Source: Candidatus Poribacteria bacterium
GTDB taxonomy: Bacteria; Poribacteria; WGA-4E; WGA-3G
Direction of reading: 5' to 3'
Assembly (NCBI GenBank): GCA_022827185.1
Contig: JAJDTM010000028.1
Location: 62,001 to 126,000, forward strand
Length of the DNA stretch: 64,000 bases
The notes under the pieces were generated by a model. The model was not told the DNA's origin. It searched no databases and was given only the letters and a program-made list of their open reading frames with translations. The translations under genes and the position numbers were made by a program. Below, piece after piece: positions 45,246 to 54,066 of the stretch. The first letter of the stretch is position 1, and each line of letters starts with the position of its first letter.

Positions 45246-45263
45246 ATTAAATTTTTGGATGAA

Positions 45264-45379
45264 GCCCGGTTCGGTTGGAATGCAGGTCGCAAATGTAAAG
45301 CTTTCTCACTGCGAAGCAAAATTTTGCCGCGTGTGGGCAAAATTTGGGCGAGTACGCCGCAAAACCGAACCTACCGGGC
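45264..45379. repeat. Dispersed repeat (long copy)
   Basis: GCCCGGTTCGGTTGGAATG at the left and AAAACCGAACCTACCGGGC at the right are inverted ends. The inside holds an AAAATTTTGCC and GGCAAAATTT hairpin. A short copy is at 37527-37587. Together with the two promoters this accounts for most of the 425-base gap from 45168 to 45593, where no gene is seen. Confidence 0.65.
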
Positions 45380-45508
45380 CTGGGGCAGATGCAGAATTAT
45401 CGAAATATTTATTTAAACCTCATTCAGTCCATCAATTTCTGAGAAAAACTGTGTGCAAAATACGCGATGTGGTTGGAAACCGCGGTTGCCGTTTTTCCGA
45501 TTAGAAGA

Positions 45509-45537
45509 TTGACATCGGCTGAAATTTAGGATATAAT
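45509..45537 (+). promoter_or_regulatory. Consensus sigma-70 promoter of the zinc-ribbon gene
   Basis: TTGACA (45509-45514) and TATAAT (45532-45537) are 17 bases apart, a full consensus. The start follows at 45594 with AAGGAGA before it. Confidence 0.8.
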
Positions 45538-45593
45538 AGTCTGCACGTGTATGCCAGTAAGCGCAGAATATTGAGATAAGGAGATCTGTTCAG

Positions 45594-45848
45594 ATGGCTT
45601 CAATGAAATGTGGCAGATGCGGTTCTGAGAAGATTATGCCGGACTTACGGATTCGGGATCGCTACGAGGCAGGAATGGGACAAGATTTAGAAGTCGAGGT
45701 ACAGGGTAACCCGAATGCCTTCATTTTTAAGCAGGCGCACAGAGAGGCGTTGAGAGCAACCGTCTGCGGCGAATGCGGTAATGTGGGTCTCTCTGTTGAG
45801 AATCCGCAGCGGTTGTGGAAAATTTATACCGAACGAGAGAATTCGTAG
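45594..45848 (+). CDS. Small zinc-ribbon protein
   Basis: Protein of 84 residues with MKCGRCGSEKIM at the N-terminus and VCGECGNVGL near residue 60. Two CxxC pairs would bind one zinc. The middle (RIRDRYEAGMGQDLEVEVQ) is likely a beta sheet. The consensus promoter and ribosome site support expression. The exact role is unknown; such proteins may bind nucleic acid or act as adaptors. The next gene starts about 90 bases downstream and may have its own expression. Confidence 0.78.
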   Translation: MASMKCGRCGSEKIMPDLRIRDRYEAGMGQDLEVEVQGNPNAFIFKQAHREALRATVCGECGNVGLSVENPQRLWKIYTERENS

Positions 45849-45939
45849 GCTGGACTTTTGCTCCAGTTTGACAATTGATGTTTCAGCAGCGTTACGAATC
45901 ACACTTACTGATAAAAGTTTGCATATTTAGGGAGAATTG

Positions 45940-47433
45940 ATGGGATCAACCGAATCGGACTTCAAACGTTTTGTTTTTATTATCATTGATGGTGCGCCTT
46001 ACGAAATCTTTAAAGCGTTGATCGAAAACGGTGACCTCCCGAACATCAAGAAACATGTCGTAGATCGCGGTAGTCTGAACAAAGCGATCTCCACCTTCAC
46101 TTCAACAACGGGCCCTGCCTTCATCCCTTTTTTCATGGGTTTGTATCCGGGTACAGCAAACGTCCCGGGTCTTCGGTGGTTGTCCAAATCGAATTTTCAA
46201 CTTCCAAACCGTTTTAAACGACCCGGCATCTGCAGTTATATGGGACTTGAGGGACTACATTTTGCGACCGATTTACCCGAAGGTTTTCCCACGCTATTCG
46301 ATTTCTTCTCACCGGTAAGCAATATCTATAACCCGATTACCCGCGGGTGTCCACCCGCCAAAAATCTGACGCGCTGGATTAAACCGTTGGTCTATACTTA
46401 CGGTCATTTTTCGTATCGATGGCGATTCGTTAATCAGCTTGCAGCACGCTATCTACACCGCGCTGCTAAAGCAGGCGATCAGTTTATCATGTGTCTCTTT
46501 CCAGCTGTTGATGCCTTCTCACACCACTTCAGCATGCAGGCATCAGAGGTTATGCGGACTTACCGAGAAATAGATGCCGCTATCGGCAAACTTGTCCATA
46601 TTTTGCAGCAGGCGAATACGTTTGAAGAGACGCTCATTATGATTACCAGCGACCATGGGATGACGGATACACACACGCACATTGATATCCCACGCCACTT
46701 AGACGATAGTGGTTGGTGGTGTTTGCACTATCCAAAGATTTGGCGGCAAGGTGCTGTATCCGCCAGCATGGTCTCAGGAAACGGGATGACGCATCTCTAT
46801 TTTAAAAACAGTTCGGTTGAAACGGGATGGGGGGAACGGACACCTTTCGAGAAACTCTATCAAATGGGCGTCATTAGTTCCCTGATTGAATTGGAAGGGT
46901 TGGGGTTTGTCGCAGGGCAAAACGAGACAGGAGACATCATCGTCCAAAGCCGAACTGGACAAGGGAAAATCTCTTACGACTCACAGGGGACAGATCACAG
47001 AACCCCACAAAATGTAGCGAATTCTATTAAATGCGGAGACTCGCTCCGTTTCTCTTACGAGTTTACAGGAACAGACCCGCTCGGATATGGTGTCCGCTAC
47101 AAAAACCTGTCCTCACGAGAGACCCTTCGTGAAACCTATGACAGTCCGTATCCAGATGGTATCGTCCAATTGTGGCAGATTTTTAATGCCGAACGCACGG
47201 GTGACCTCGTCCTGAGTGCTGAAAGCGGCTATGATCTACGCGCCCGTTATGAAATACCGAGGCATCACGCGACCCACGGTGCTTTAATTGCGGAACACAT
47301 GCACATCCCGCTTGCGACGAATTACCCAATCGCAGCGCAGTGTATCCGTTCTGTTGATGTCTTTCCGACGGTGTTAAGCCTCTGTGGACACAACGTTTCG
47401 GGGCATCATATTGACGGTCAGGTTGTCAAATAA
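45940..47433 (+). CDS. Alkaline phosphatase superfamily protein (type I phosphodiesterase/nucleotide pyrophosphatase)
   Basis: Protein of 497 residues from ATG 45940, after AGGGAGA; a TTG just before it is less likely. FIIIDGAPYEIF near residue 12 holds the first metal aspartate. TFTSTTGPAF near residue 48 provides the nucleophilic threonine region. DAFSHHF and ITSDHGMTDTHTH supply further metal ligands. This is the pattern of NPP-type enzymes acting on phosphodiesters. There is no signal peptide, so the enzyme may be cytosolic. A middle domain (about residues 280-400) holds the insertion seen in this family. The substrate is unknown. Confidence 0.88.
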   Translation: MGSTESDFKRFVFIIIDGAPYEIFKALIENGDLPNIKKHVVDRGSLNKAISTFTSTTGPAFIPFFMGLYPGTANVPGLRWLSKSNFQLPNRFKRPGICSYMGLEGLHFATDLPEGFPTLFDFFSPVSNIYNPITRGCPPAKNLTRWIKPLVYTYGHFSYRWRFVNQLAARYLHRAAKAGDQFIMCLFPAVDAFSHHFSMQASEVMRTYREIDAAIGKLVHILQQANTFEETLIMITSDHGMTDTHTHIDIPRHLDDSGWWCLHYPKIWRQGAVSASMVSGNGMTHLYFKNSSVETGWGERTPFEKLYQMGVISSLIELEGLGFVAGQNETGDIIVQSRTGQGKISYDSQGTDHRTPQNVANSIKCGDSLRFSYEFTGTDPLGYGVRYKNLSSRETLRETYDSPYPDGIVQLWQIFNAERTGDLVLSAESGYDLRARYEIPRHHATHGALIAEHMHIPLATNYPIAAQCIRSVDVFPTVLSLCGHNVSGHHIDGQVVK

Positions 47434-47556
47434 ACCGTAGTTATCAATCAGACATAGATTGTGTTTTATGGCATAATTTCTGATTTTGTCAACTCTGTCC
47501 GTGTGTTATGCCAATCCTCCAACTGATATTTTTCATAAGCATTCCACCTTTTTGCA

Positions 47557-47599
47557 GAATTATGTACGCTTTCACCCCCAAGTCGCGTCACTATATACC
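47557..47599 (+). promoter_or_regulatory. ECF-like promoter, copy 1 (sigma-clamp fusion gene)
   Basis: ATTATGTAC, then CGCGTC starting 22 bases after ATGTAC, then ACTATATA. The same layout recurs at 50676 and 54481 ahead of the other two sigma genes. CGTC in the -10 region is typical of ECF promoters. It lies about 42 bases before the start codon. Confidence 0.6.
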
Positions 47600-47630
47600 A
47601 CATGAAGCACTTTCTTTTTAGAGGCATTTG

Positions 47631-49361
47631 ATGAGCAACGACAATATTGAACTGATTCAACGTATCCTTGAAGGCGACGATGCTGCTTTTGCGGGTTTGG
47701 TGAGAAAGTACCAGAAACAGGTTCACGCGCACGCCTGGCGGAAAGTCGGGGATTTTCATATTGCTGAAGACATTACGCAGGAAACGTTCCTACAGGTCTA
47801 TCGGAAACTGGCGACGCTGAAAGATCTGAGCCAATTTCCAGCATGGCTTCATGTCATCACCAACCGTCGCTGCCTCGCGTGGCTTCGCAAGAAGCGGATC
47901 CAAACGCATCCGTTGGATGAAATGGCTATAGAAATAGCGGAGAAAACTTCCTATTCGAGCCATGTTGCTGCAGCGCAGGCGGAAAGTGCAGCGGAAGCCA
48001 AACGCGAACTCGTCAGAAATTTGCTGGTAAGGTTGAAGGAAAGCGATCAGACAGTGATTAAGCTCTATTACCTGAGTGAGATGACCTATGCAGAGATAGG
48101 TGAATTATTAGGTGTGTCAGCCGATACTATTCGGATTCGGATACGTCGTGCTCGGGAACGCCTAAAAAAGCACAAACCGATGATTCAAGAGGCATTGGAC
48201 ATCACAATTGAACAGGCGGATCACTTTCACAAATATTTGCATGAGGGTTTTAGAATGAAATTAACTTTTGAAAGAGACGATCTTTTGTCGTCTTTACAAG
48301 TGTTGGAGCGTGTTGCGAGTCAGCGGAATACCGCGCCTATTCTTTCAAATGTTCTTATTCAAGCGGAGGGTGGCACGATTGAGTGCATGGCGACGGACAC
48401 CGAAATTGGTATTAGAATGAAAGTTGACGGGACAGTTAAAGAAAAAGGCACGATCCTTGTCTCCGCCGAAAAATTGGTGGATATTGTTAAAGCGTGGCCC
48501 GCTGAGCAACGGATAGACTTGGCAACAACAACAGACGACCAAGTTGAAATTACCTGTGGGGATAGCGTCCGAAGGATTGTTGGGTTTCCGGATAAAGAAT
48601 TCCCACAACTGCCTTCTGTTGACGCGGAAGCATTCGCTATTGATGGAGGAGTCCTACGGTCTGTTCTTCACAAAACGACATTTGCTGCGCCCACAGAGAA
48701 GATCCGCCAGACCTGCCTAAACGGGGTCTACTTTAACCTTCTTGAAGATAGAACGGAAGTGGTTGCAACCGATATGATCCAGCTTGCCCTTACACGTTGC
48801 GAACCGCTTAAACTATCTGAGGATAAAGATGGCTTCATCGTCCCGCTGAAAGCCGTCAAAGAGATTGAGCGAACCTTTGCCAACGCTCCAGAGATAAGAA
48901 TCTCACGCATTGAGAATCAGATACTCTTTGCAGACCAATACACCACGTTGGCGACGCGATTGGTGGACACTGAGTATCCAGAGTATGATCCGATCATTCC
49001 AAAATCTTTTGAGGGCCATGTCGTCGTGCCGAAAGCATCTATTATGGACACAACGCGTGATATTTTTTCACGTGCAAATCCTAAAAACGCTCTGGTCTGT
49101 TTAGAAATCAATCCACAACAGATTCGGATTTCGGCGAAGCCCTCTGAGGCAGACGAAATAGACGAAACGTTAGCAGCGGAATCTGGTGCTGGAAGTGTCC
49201 GTATCGGTGTGAATGCTCAGCTGCTGATAGAGACACTCTCACATATTGAAACGGAGTCTGTATCGCTGGCGTTCACGAATGCGACAAAACCTCTCGTTGT
49301 TAAACCGATTGGCGAGGAAGGCCATATCTGCGTCCTCTGTGCAATGAAAATGGATTCCTAA
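47631..49361 (+). CDS. ECF sigma factor fused to DNA polymerase III beta sliding clamp
   Basis: Protein of 576 residues. Residues 1-208 form an ECF sigma factor: the region 2 part contains DITQETFLQVYRKL, and region 4 contains ESDQTVIKLYYLSEMTYAEIGELLGVS. From Met209 the frame continues without a break as MKLTFERDDLLSSLQVLE, the start of a DnaN-type clamp. It runs for 368 residues, the full clamp length, ending VLCAMKMDS. An internal ATG at 48255 has GAGGG 7 bases upstream, so a free clamp could also be made. The start is ATG 47631. A MacB-like permease gene begins 10 bases after the stop. Whether this is the cell's only clamp cannot be told. Confidence 0.9.
   Translation: MSNDNIELIQRILEGDDAAFAGLVRKYQKQVHAHAWRKVGDFHIAEDITQETFLQVYRKLATLKDLSQFPAWLHVITNRRCLAWLRKKRIQTHPLDEMAIEIAEKTSYSSHVAAAQAESAAEAKRELVRNLLVRLKESDQTVIKLYYLSEMTYAEIGELLGVSADTIRIRIRRARERLKKHKPMIQEALDITIEQADHFHKYLHEGFRMKLTFERDDLLSSLQVLERVASQRNTAPILSNVLIQAEGGTIECMATDTEIGIRMKVDGTVKEKGTILVSAEKLVDIVKAWPAEQRIDLATTTDDQVEITCGDSVRRIVGFPDKEFPQLPSVDAEAFAIDGGVLRSVLHKTTFAAPTEKIRQTCLNGVYFNLLEDRTEVVATDMIQLALTRCEPLKLSEDKDGFIVPLKAVKEIERTFANAPEIRISRIENQILFADQYTTLATRLVDTEYPEYDPIIPKSFEGHVVVPKASIMDTTRDIFSRANPKNALVCLEINPQQIRISAKPSEADEIDETLAAESGAGSVRIGVNAQLLIETLSHIETESVSLAFTNATKPLVVKPIGEEGHICVLCAMKMDS
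48255..49361 (+). CDS. dnaN: Possible separately translated beta clamp (internal start)
   Basis: This is the C-terminal part of the sigma-clamp fusion, translated from an internal ATG with GAGGG 7 bases upstream. The 368-residue product would be a complete three-domain sliding clamp, which rings DNA and tethers the polymerase. Two sigma paralogues have the same arrangement at the same codon (Met209), which favours real internal initiation. The fusion and the free clamp could both be present. Confidence 0.5.
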   Translation: MKLTFERDDLLSSLQVLERVASQRNTAPILSNVLIQAEGGTIECMATDTEIGIRMKVDGTVKEKGTILVSAEKLVDIVKAWPAEQRIDLATTTDDQVEITCGDSVRRIVGFPDKEFPQLPSVDAEAFAIDGGVLRSVLHKTTFAAPTEKIRQTCLNGVYFNLLEDRTEVVATDMIQLALTRCEPLKLSEDKDGFIVPLKAVKEIERTFANAPEIRISRIENQILFADQYTTLATRLVDTEYPEYDPIIPKSFEGHVVVPKASIMDTTRDIFSRANPKNALVCLEINPQQIRISAKPSEADEIDETLAAESGAGSVRIGVNAQLLIETLSHIETESVSLAFTNATKPLVVKPIGEEGHICVLCAMKMDS

Positions 49362-49370
49362 TCGGAAGAA

Positions 49371-50642
49371 ATGATTTTCATCGAATCCATCGCCGTGGCA
49401 ATCAGAGCATTACTTATAAACAAACTTCGTTCCCTACTGACAATGCTCGGCATTACAATCGGTATCGCAGCGGTGCTCGCAATGGTTGCTATCGGCGATG
49501 GTGCCAAAGAGATTATCCTTGAGGACCTGGAAAAAATAAGCGGGATTAACGTCTTCACAGTTCTACAGACCTCTTTCAAATGGGTCGCAGGCCGCCGTGT
49601 CCCAACTCGGAGCGGAGAATATCTTAACTATGGCGACGTGCTGGCAATCGAGCGGGAATGCCCATCTGTGCAGATTGTTGCACCGCGGGTGCCAGAGTGG
49701 TCGCGTGTGCTGATGCAAGCACCAGATGGCACAAACATCCGGGCTGGCTATAACGGTGTGGATGAAGATTACGCCATAGCATTGGGATGGGACTTGGCAA
49801 CAGGACGGTTTATTTCCGAGGAAGATGTCAGAAATTCAACGAAAGTCGTTGTGCTCGGGGTAAATGTCGCGACGGGGTTGTTCGGTGAGGTGTCTCCACT
49901 CGGAAAAGAGATTAAGGTTGTTCGGAATAGAACGAGTGGTCTAAAAGAACGTTTCATCGTTATTGGCACATTGGTGTCGCGCGGACGGAGCCTTGAATTC
50001 GGGTTTAGTTTTGACGATCTCGTTTTCATGCCGATTACGACTGTTCAGCAACGTTTCACAGGTAATGACCGAATTCCACAGATTGCCGTTCATGTACACA
50101 CGGTAGAAGATATGCCTCAAGCGATTGAGGAGGTTACAGCCGTCATTCGGAAACGACACCGAAACCGAGACGACTTCTTTGGGACTTTCGACGTACGCTT
50201 AGGACTCGCACGCCTCATGAAAATCAGTACACTCATAAAGACTGCGTTAGGGGGTATCGCCGGTTTTTCACTCCTTGTCGGTGGGATCGGCATTATGAAC
50301 ATGATGCTGGTTGCCGTAGGTGAGCGTACTCGAGAAATTGGGCTACGAAATGCATTCGGCGCGAAGCGTTCAGATATTCTGTTACAGTTCCTAAGTGAAT
50401 CTATTCTCTTGTGTAGCATCGGTGGTATACTCGGTATCGGACTCGGTGTGTTCGCAAGTAAAGGGATGGCGCATATTGCGGTACGGATCGTGAAAATCGT
50501 CCCTGAGTGGCCCACAGTGCTCTCCCCGCAGTGGGCACTGATATCCATTTTCTTTTCAATGCTACTCGGTATCAGTTTCGGCTTGTATCCGGCTGTGAAA
50601 GCTATGCGAATGTCACCGATTGAAGCGTTGCGGACCGAATGA
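49371..50642 (+). CDS. MacB/FtsX-like ABC transporter permease
   Basis: Inner-membrane permease of the MacB/LolE type, 423 residues. The first helix (near residues 20-42, LLTMLGITIGIAAVLAMVAIG) is followed by a large periplasmic domain (about 45-290) and three C-terminal helices near residues 300-325, 345-370 and 388-412. GERTREIGLRNAFGAKRSDI is the typical cytoplasmic coupling segment. No ATPase gene adjoins it. It starts 10 bases after the sigma-clamp gene, so it is likely co-transcribed. Confidence 0.92.
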   Translation: MIFIESIAVAIRALLINKLRSLLTMLGITIGIAAVLAMVAIGDGAKEIILEDLEKISGINVFTVLQTSFKWVAGRRVPTRSGEYLNYGDVLAIERECPSVQIVAPRVPEWSRVLMQAPDGTNIRAGYNGVDEDYAIALGWDLATGRFISEEDVRNSTKVVVLGVNVATGLFGEVSPLGKEIKVVRNRTSGLKERFIVIGTLVSRGRSLEFGFSFDDLVFMPITTVQQRFTGNDRIPQIAVHVHTVEDMPQAIEEVTAVIRKRHRNRDDFFGTFDVRLGLARLMKISTLIKTALGGIAGFSLLVGGIGIMNMMLVAVGERTREIGLRNAFGAKRSDILLQFLSESILLCSIGGILGIGLGVFASKGMAHIAVRIVKIVPEWPTVLSPQWALISIFFSMLLGISFGLYPAVKAMRMSPIEALRTE

Positions 50643-50675
50643 AGCATATTTTCAACCCTACCTAACTTCCTCCCA

Positions 50676-50718
50676 AAATTATGCACCTCCTTTTCGTAAA
50701 CCCGCGTCTTTATATATA
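50676..50718 (+). promoter_or_regulatory. ECF-like promoter, copy 2
   Basis: AAATTATGCACC, then CGCGTC starting 22 bases after ATGCAC, then TTTATATA. It lies 42 bases before the GTG start at 50750, the same distance as copy 1. Confidence 0.6.
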
Positions 50719-50749
50719 AGTGAACAAAAATACGCGCTGGAGTTTTTTG

Positions 50750-51943
50750 GTGAAAAACGAAGATGTTGCATTGATCCAACGTATCCTTGCAGGCGATGAA
50801 GATGCTTTTGCGAGTTTGATCAGAAAGTACCAGAAGCAGGTTCACGCGCAGGCATTACGAAAAGTCGATGACTTTCAGATCGCTGAAGATATTGTACAAG
50901 AGACCTTCCTGCAAGTTTATCAGCGGTTGGAAACCTTGGAAGACCCGACACTCTTTCCAAAGTGGCTTTATGTGATTGTGAATCGACGCTGTATTGCGTG
51001 GCTCCGTAAAAACAGGCTACAAACCGAGCCACTGGAAGAGATCGACACCTCAGAGATAGAGCCAGAGGCGTACTCCCGATATGTCGCTGCAGCACACGAA
51101 GAGGTTACTGTTGAGGCACAGCGCGATCTCGTCCAAAAACTCCTTGCGAAGTTGAAGGAGAGCGATCGCGAGGTTATCACGCTCCACTACTTTGAAGAGA
51201 TGTCATCTTCAGAAATAGGCGAGTTTTTAGGCGTATCTGAAAATACGATTAAGAGTCGGCTCCGGCGTGCGCGACAACGGTTAAAGAAGTATGAATTCAT
51301 GATTCAAGAGACGTTAGACATTACAATCGAAGGAGAGCATCGCTCCCAACGACAGTTGAAAGGAGAAATTAGTATGACAAACGAAGTGAAAGATACCACG
51401 AAGGTTGAAGCAAATGCGGAAGAAACGCAACGCCAGATTGCTGATCTGCAACAGCAAATTAAGGTTATCGCTGCGGAATCGGATGCTTTTCTTGCGTCCC
51501 GCAGAAATGAGGCACTTGAGACCTTACGCCGTGTCCCCTATGATGCTGAAAGACCGATCTCATGGGGTTATGTCGGTGGGTATCGCACCTCTCCGGGAAA
51601 GATGTCGGGACGCGTCGCATTTTGGTCGGATAACATTGATAACTTTCTATCTAAAGCACCGGATGCCGACATTGTAAATCTTGCGAGTCTCTTTACAAAT
51701 CCCACTATAATCGCTGTTTTAAGACAGTTAGTGGAAGGCAAGAGATCCGTCGCGGATCTGGCAAAGGCGTGTGATGTCCAAGAAAGTGAGATAGAGAAAG
51801 CCGTGGAGACGTTAATGGACGCGACGTTAGTGGCGCGCACGGAAGACAACCTAATCGAACCGAAAAATGATGTCGTCTCTTTTTTCTTGAACTTCGTGAG
51901 TATGACAATTGTCCATCTTGGGCATATCAGACCAGAAAATTAA
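50750..51943 (+). CDS. ECF sigma factor fused to a coiled-coil/winged-helix module
   Basis: Start at GTG 50750, 7 bases after GGAG; this aligns MKNEDVALIQRILAGDE with the two paralogues, whereas a start at 50720 adds ten odd residues. The product has 397 residues. Residues 1-208 are the sigma part (DIVQETFLQVYQRL; EMSSSEIGEFLGVSENTIKSR). From Met209 a coiled-coil segment leads to a region with FTNPTIIAVLRQLVEGKRS and a helix-turn-helix-like VADLAKACDVQESEIEKAV, resembling an ArsR-like winged helix. An internal ATG at 51374 has AAGGAG 8 bases upstream. The target genes are unknown. The C-terminal module could sense a signal or regulate the sigma part. Confidence 0.85.
   Translation: MKNEDVALIQRILAGDEDAFASLIRKYQKQVHAQALRKVDDFQIAEDIVQETFLQVYQRLETLEDPTLFPKWLYVIVNRRCIAWLRKNRLQTEPLEEIDTSEIEPEAYSRYVAAAHEEVTVEAQRDLVQKLLAKLKESDREVITLHYFEEMSSSEIGEFLGVSENTIKSRLRRARQRLKKYEFMIQETLDITIEGEHRSQRQLKGEISMTNEVKDTTKVEANAEETQRQIADLQQQIKVIAAESDAFLASRRNEALETLRRVPYDAERPISWGYVGGYRTSPGKMSGRVAFWSDNIDNFLSKAPDADIVNLASLFTNPTIIAVLRQLVEGKRSVADLAKACDVQESEIEKAVETLMDATLVARTEDNLIEPKNDVVSFFLNFVSMTIVHLGHIRPEN
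51374..51943 (+). CDS. Possible separately translated C-terminal module of the sigma fusion
   Basis: AAGGAG (51360-51365) is 8 bases before the internal ATG. It would give a 189-residue protein of coiled coil plus winged-helix-like domain. The ribosome site is as good as those of ordinary genes in this window. Confidence 0.45.
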   Translation: MTNEVKDTTKVEANAEETQRQIADLQQQIKVIAAESDAFLASRRNEALETLRRVPYDAERPISWGYVGGYRTSPGKMSGRVAFWSDNIDNFLSKAPDADIVNLASLFTNPTIIAVLRQLVEGKRSVADLAKACDVQESEIEKAVETLMDATLVARTEDNLIEPKNDVVSFFLNFVSMTIVHLGHIRPEN

Positions 51944-51947
51944 ACAG

Positions 51948-52064
51948 ATGGGATGGGCTTTTATCCGTCCTTTCAATTTCAGTCCGGATGGGAAGATGTT
52001 GGCGGGTGGCGGGTGGGGGAAAACCGTGGATCTATGGGATGCCAGCACCTCTATTCCACAGTAG
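51948..52064 (+). pseudogene. WD40 repeat remnant
   Basis: A short frame reads FNFSPDGKMLAGGGWGKTV and then DLWDASTSIPQ before TAG. That is most of one WD40 blade with no protein around it. It lies between the sigma gene and the end of the convergent WD40 gene, whose stop it overlaps. It is probably the tail of a deleted plus-strand WD40 gene. Confidence 0.6.
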
Positions 52065-53994
52065 CAAACGGGAGTTCCCATAACAGCACGGGGCCGCCCC
52101 GACATGCACTCGCCAATGTCCTGCCGTCCGGACTGAACGCTACGCCACTTACCGTATTTGCATGCCCTTTCAACGTTGAAATGAGCATGCCGGAGCGCAC
52201 ATGCCATAGACGCACGGTGCGATCACCACTCCCACTTGCCAGTATCCTTCCATAAGGACTGAATGCAACGCATGTAACATCACCGGTATGCTCTAACGTC
52301 CGAAGCGAGTCGCCCGTCTGTGCATCCGACAAATTCAAGATGTTGTCAAAACTCCCACTCGCTATCGTTTTACCATCCGGACTGAATGCAACGCATGTAA
52401 CAGGACTCCTACGTGCTTTGTATGTCAAAAGCGGAATACCCGTTTTTGCATCCCACACACGCACGGTGTCGTCCATACCTCCGCTTGCTACCTTAGCACC
52501 ATCAGAACTAAATGCAACACAATTGACAATTTTCGTGTGCCCTTCCAATGTCCGAATCGATTCACCTGTCTGCACATCCCACAGACGAACAGTTAGGTCC
52601 CAACTTGCACTCGCCAATGTCCTGCCATCAGGGCTAAACGCAACACCATTGACGTTATGCGTATGTAAATCCAGAGTCTGAATAGATTTGCCCGTTTGCG
52701 CATCCCACAAACGGATAGTAAAATCCCAATTACCACTTGCACTTGCCACTGTTTTACCGTTCGGACTGAACACAGTGCCTATAATACGACTGGTATGCCC
52801 TTCCATCGTGTGGAGCGATTCACCTGTCTGCACATCCCACAGACGGACAGTCAGAGACTCACCGTTACTTACCAACAGAGAACCATCTGGGCTGAACATA
52901 ACGGTGCCGCTCCCAGTCTGATGTTTTATCATCGTCCGCAGTTCTGCGCCGGTGCGCACATCCCACAGACGGATAGTCTCGTCCTCACTTGCGCTTGCCA
53001 GCGTTCTGCCATCCGGACTGAACACAATGCTCAAGACAGGTAGTGTTCTGCCATCCGGACTGAACACAATGCTCAAGACAGGTCTGGTATGCCCTTTCAA
53101 TGTCCGAATCGATTCACCTGTCTGTGCATCCCATAGACGTACGGTATGGTCTTCACTTGCAGTTGCCAGCAACTTTCCATCCGGGCTGAAGATAACGACA
53201 GAAATGTCAGCATTATGTCCATCTGAGCCGTTTTCCGCTTCCAAAATGCCGCTTAATTTGCCTGTCTGCACATCCCACAAGTGAGCAGTGTTGTGATTAC
53301 TTGCACTTGCGATTGTCTTGCTATCTGGACTGAACGCAACGGTTTTTATTTCATCTGTTTTATACAGTTTCATTGTCCGCACCAATGCCCCCGTCTGCAC
53401 ATCCCACAGCCGCAACGTTCTGTCCTCACTTGCGCTTGCCAGCGTTTTGCCATTTGGACTGAACGCAACGCTTCTAACAGACTTGATATGCCCTGTCAGC
53501 GTCCGCAGATGTGTGCCGGTGTGCACATCCCAAAGGCGGATAGTCTCGTCCTCACTTGCGCTTGCCAGCGTTCTGCCATCCGAGCTGAATACCACATCTG
53601 TGGTCGGTTGCTCATGTCCTTGCATTGTCCGCAGTTCTATGCCGGTGCGCGCGTCCCACACATAAACAGCGTTGTCACCCGCACTCACCAACAGCGTCCC
53701 GTCCGGACTGAACGCCACGTTCCGAACTCCATTCATATCCCCTGTCAGTAGATTGAGTGGTTTGTCGGTCTCTGCGTCATACACCCAAATACCAATGCTA
53801 CTCGGTACCGCCAAACGTTTTCCATCATTAGAATACGTTATATTTCCTGTGATACTACCTTCACCGAAGCGCGCTTTGGCACCTTCGGGTAAACCCCGTA
53901 AATTCCAATCTTGTATGTCTTGTGCGATGGTGTTTTGGGGTACAATATATATTGAGAACGCAATCGCTAAAATTAAAAAAAATGTTTTTGGCAT
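52051..53994 (-). CDS. Secreted WD40 repeat protein
   Basis: Protein of 647 residues with a signal peptide ([19 protein letters not shown], residues 3-21). The N-terminal [20 protein letters not shown] matches the other WD40 proteins here. About fourteen blades follow ([23 protein letters not shown] type). Unlike the tandem pair at 16769 and 19496 it ends after the last blade, with no dockerin or sorting domain. Near residues 300-330 a 14-residue piece ([14 protein letters not shown]) is duplicated in tandem, from a 42-base DNA duplication at about 53001-53084 (plus-strand coordinates). This likely adds a partial blade. Confidence 0.88.
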   Translation of the reverse strand: [647 protein letters not shown]

Positions 53995-54066
53995 GGCAGA
54001 GTTTTCCTTTTGGGAAAGGGTTGTTTTGCCTCATATTATAACATGAGTTGGTGGCAAAAAAGTAAT

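Noticed and set aside
47460..48300. Replication origin near the clamp gene
   Set aside because: No dnaA, recF or gyrB gene and no cluster of TTATCCACA-type boxes was seen around it.
53281..54046. Plus-strand frames opposite the WD40 gene and its upstream region
   Set aside because: They are shadows of the minus-strand WD40 gene with no coding features of their own.
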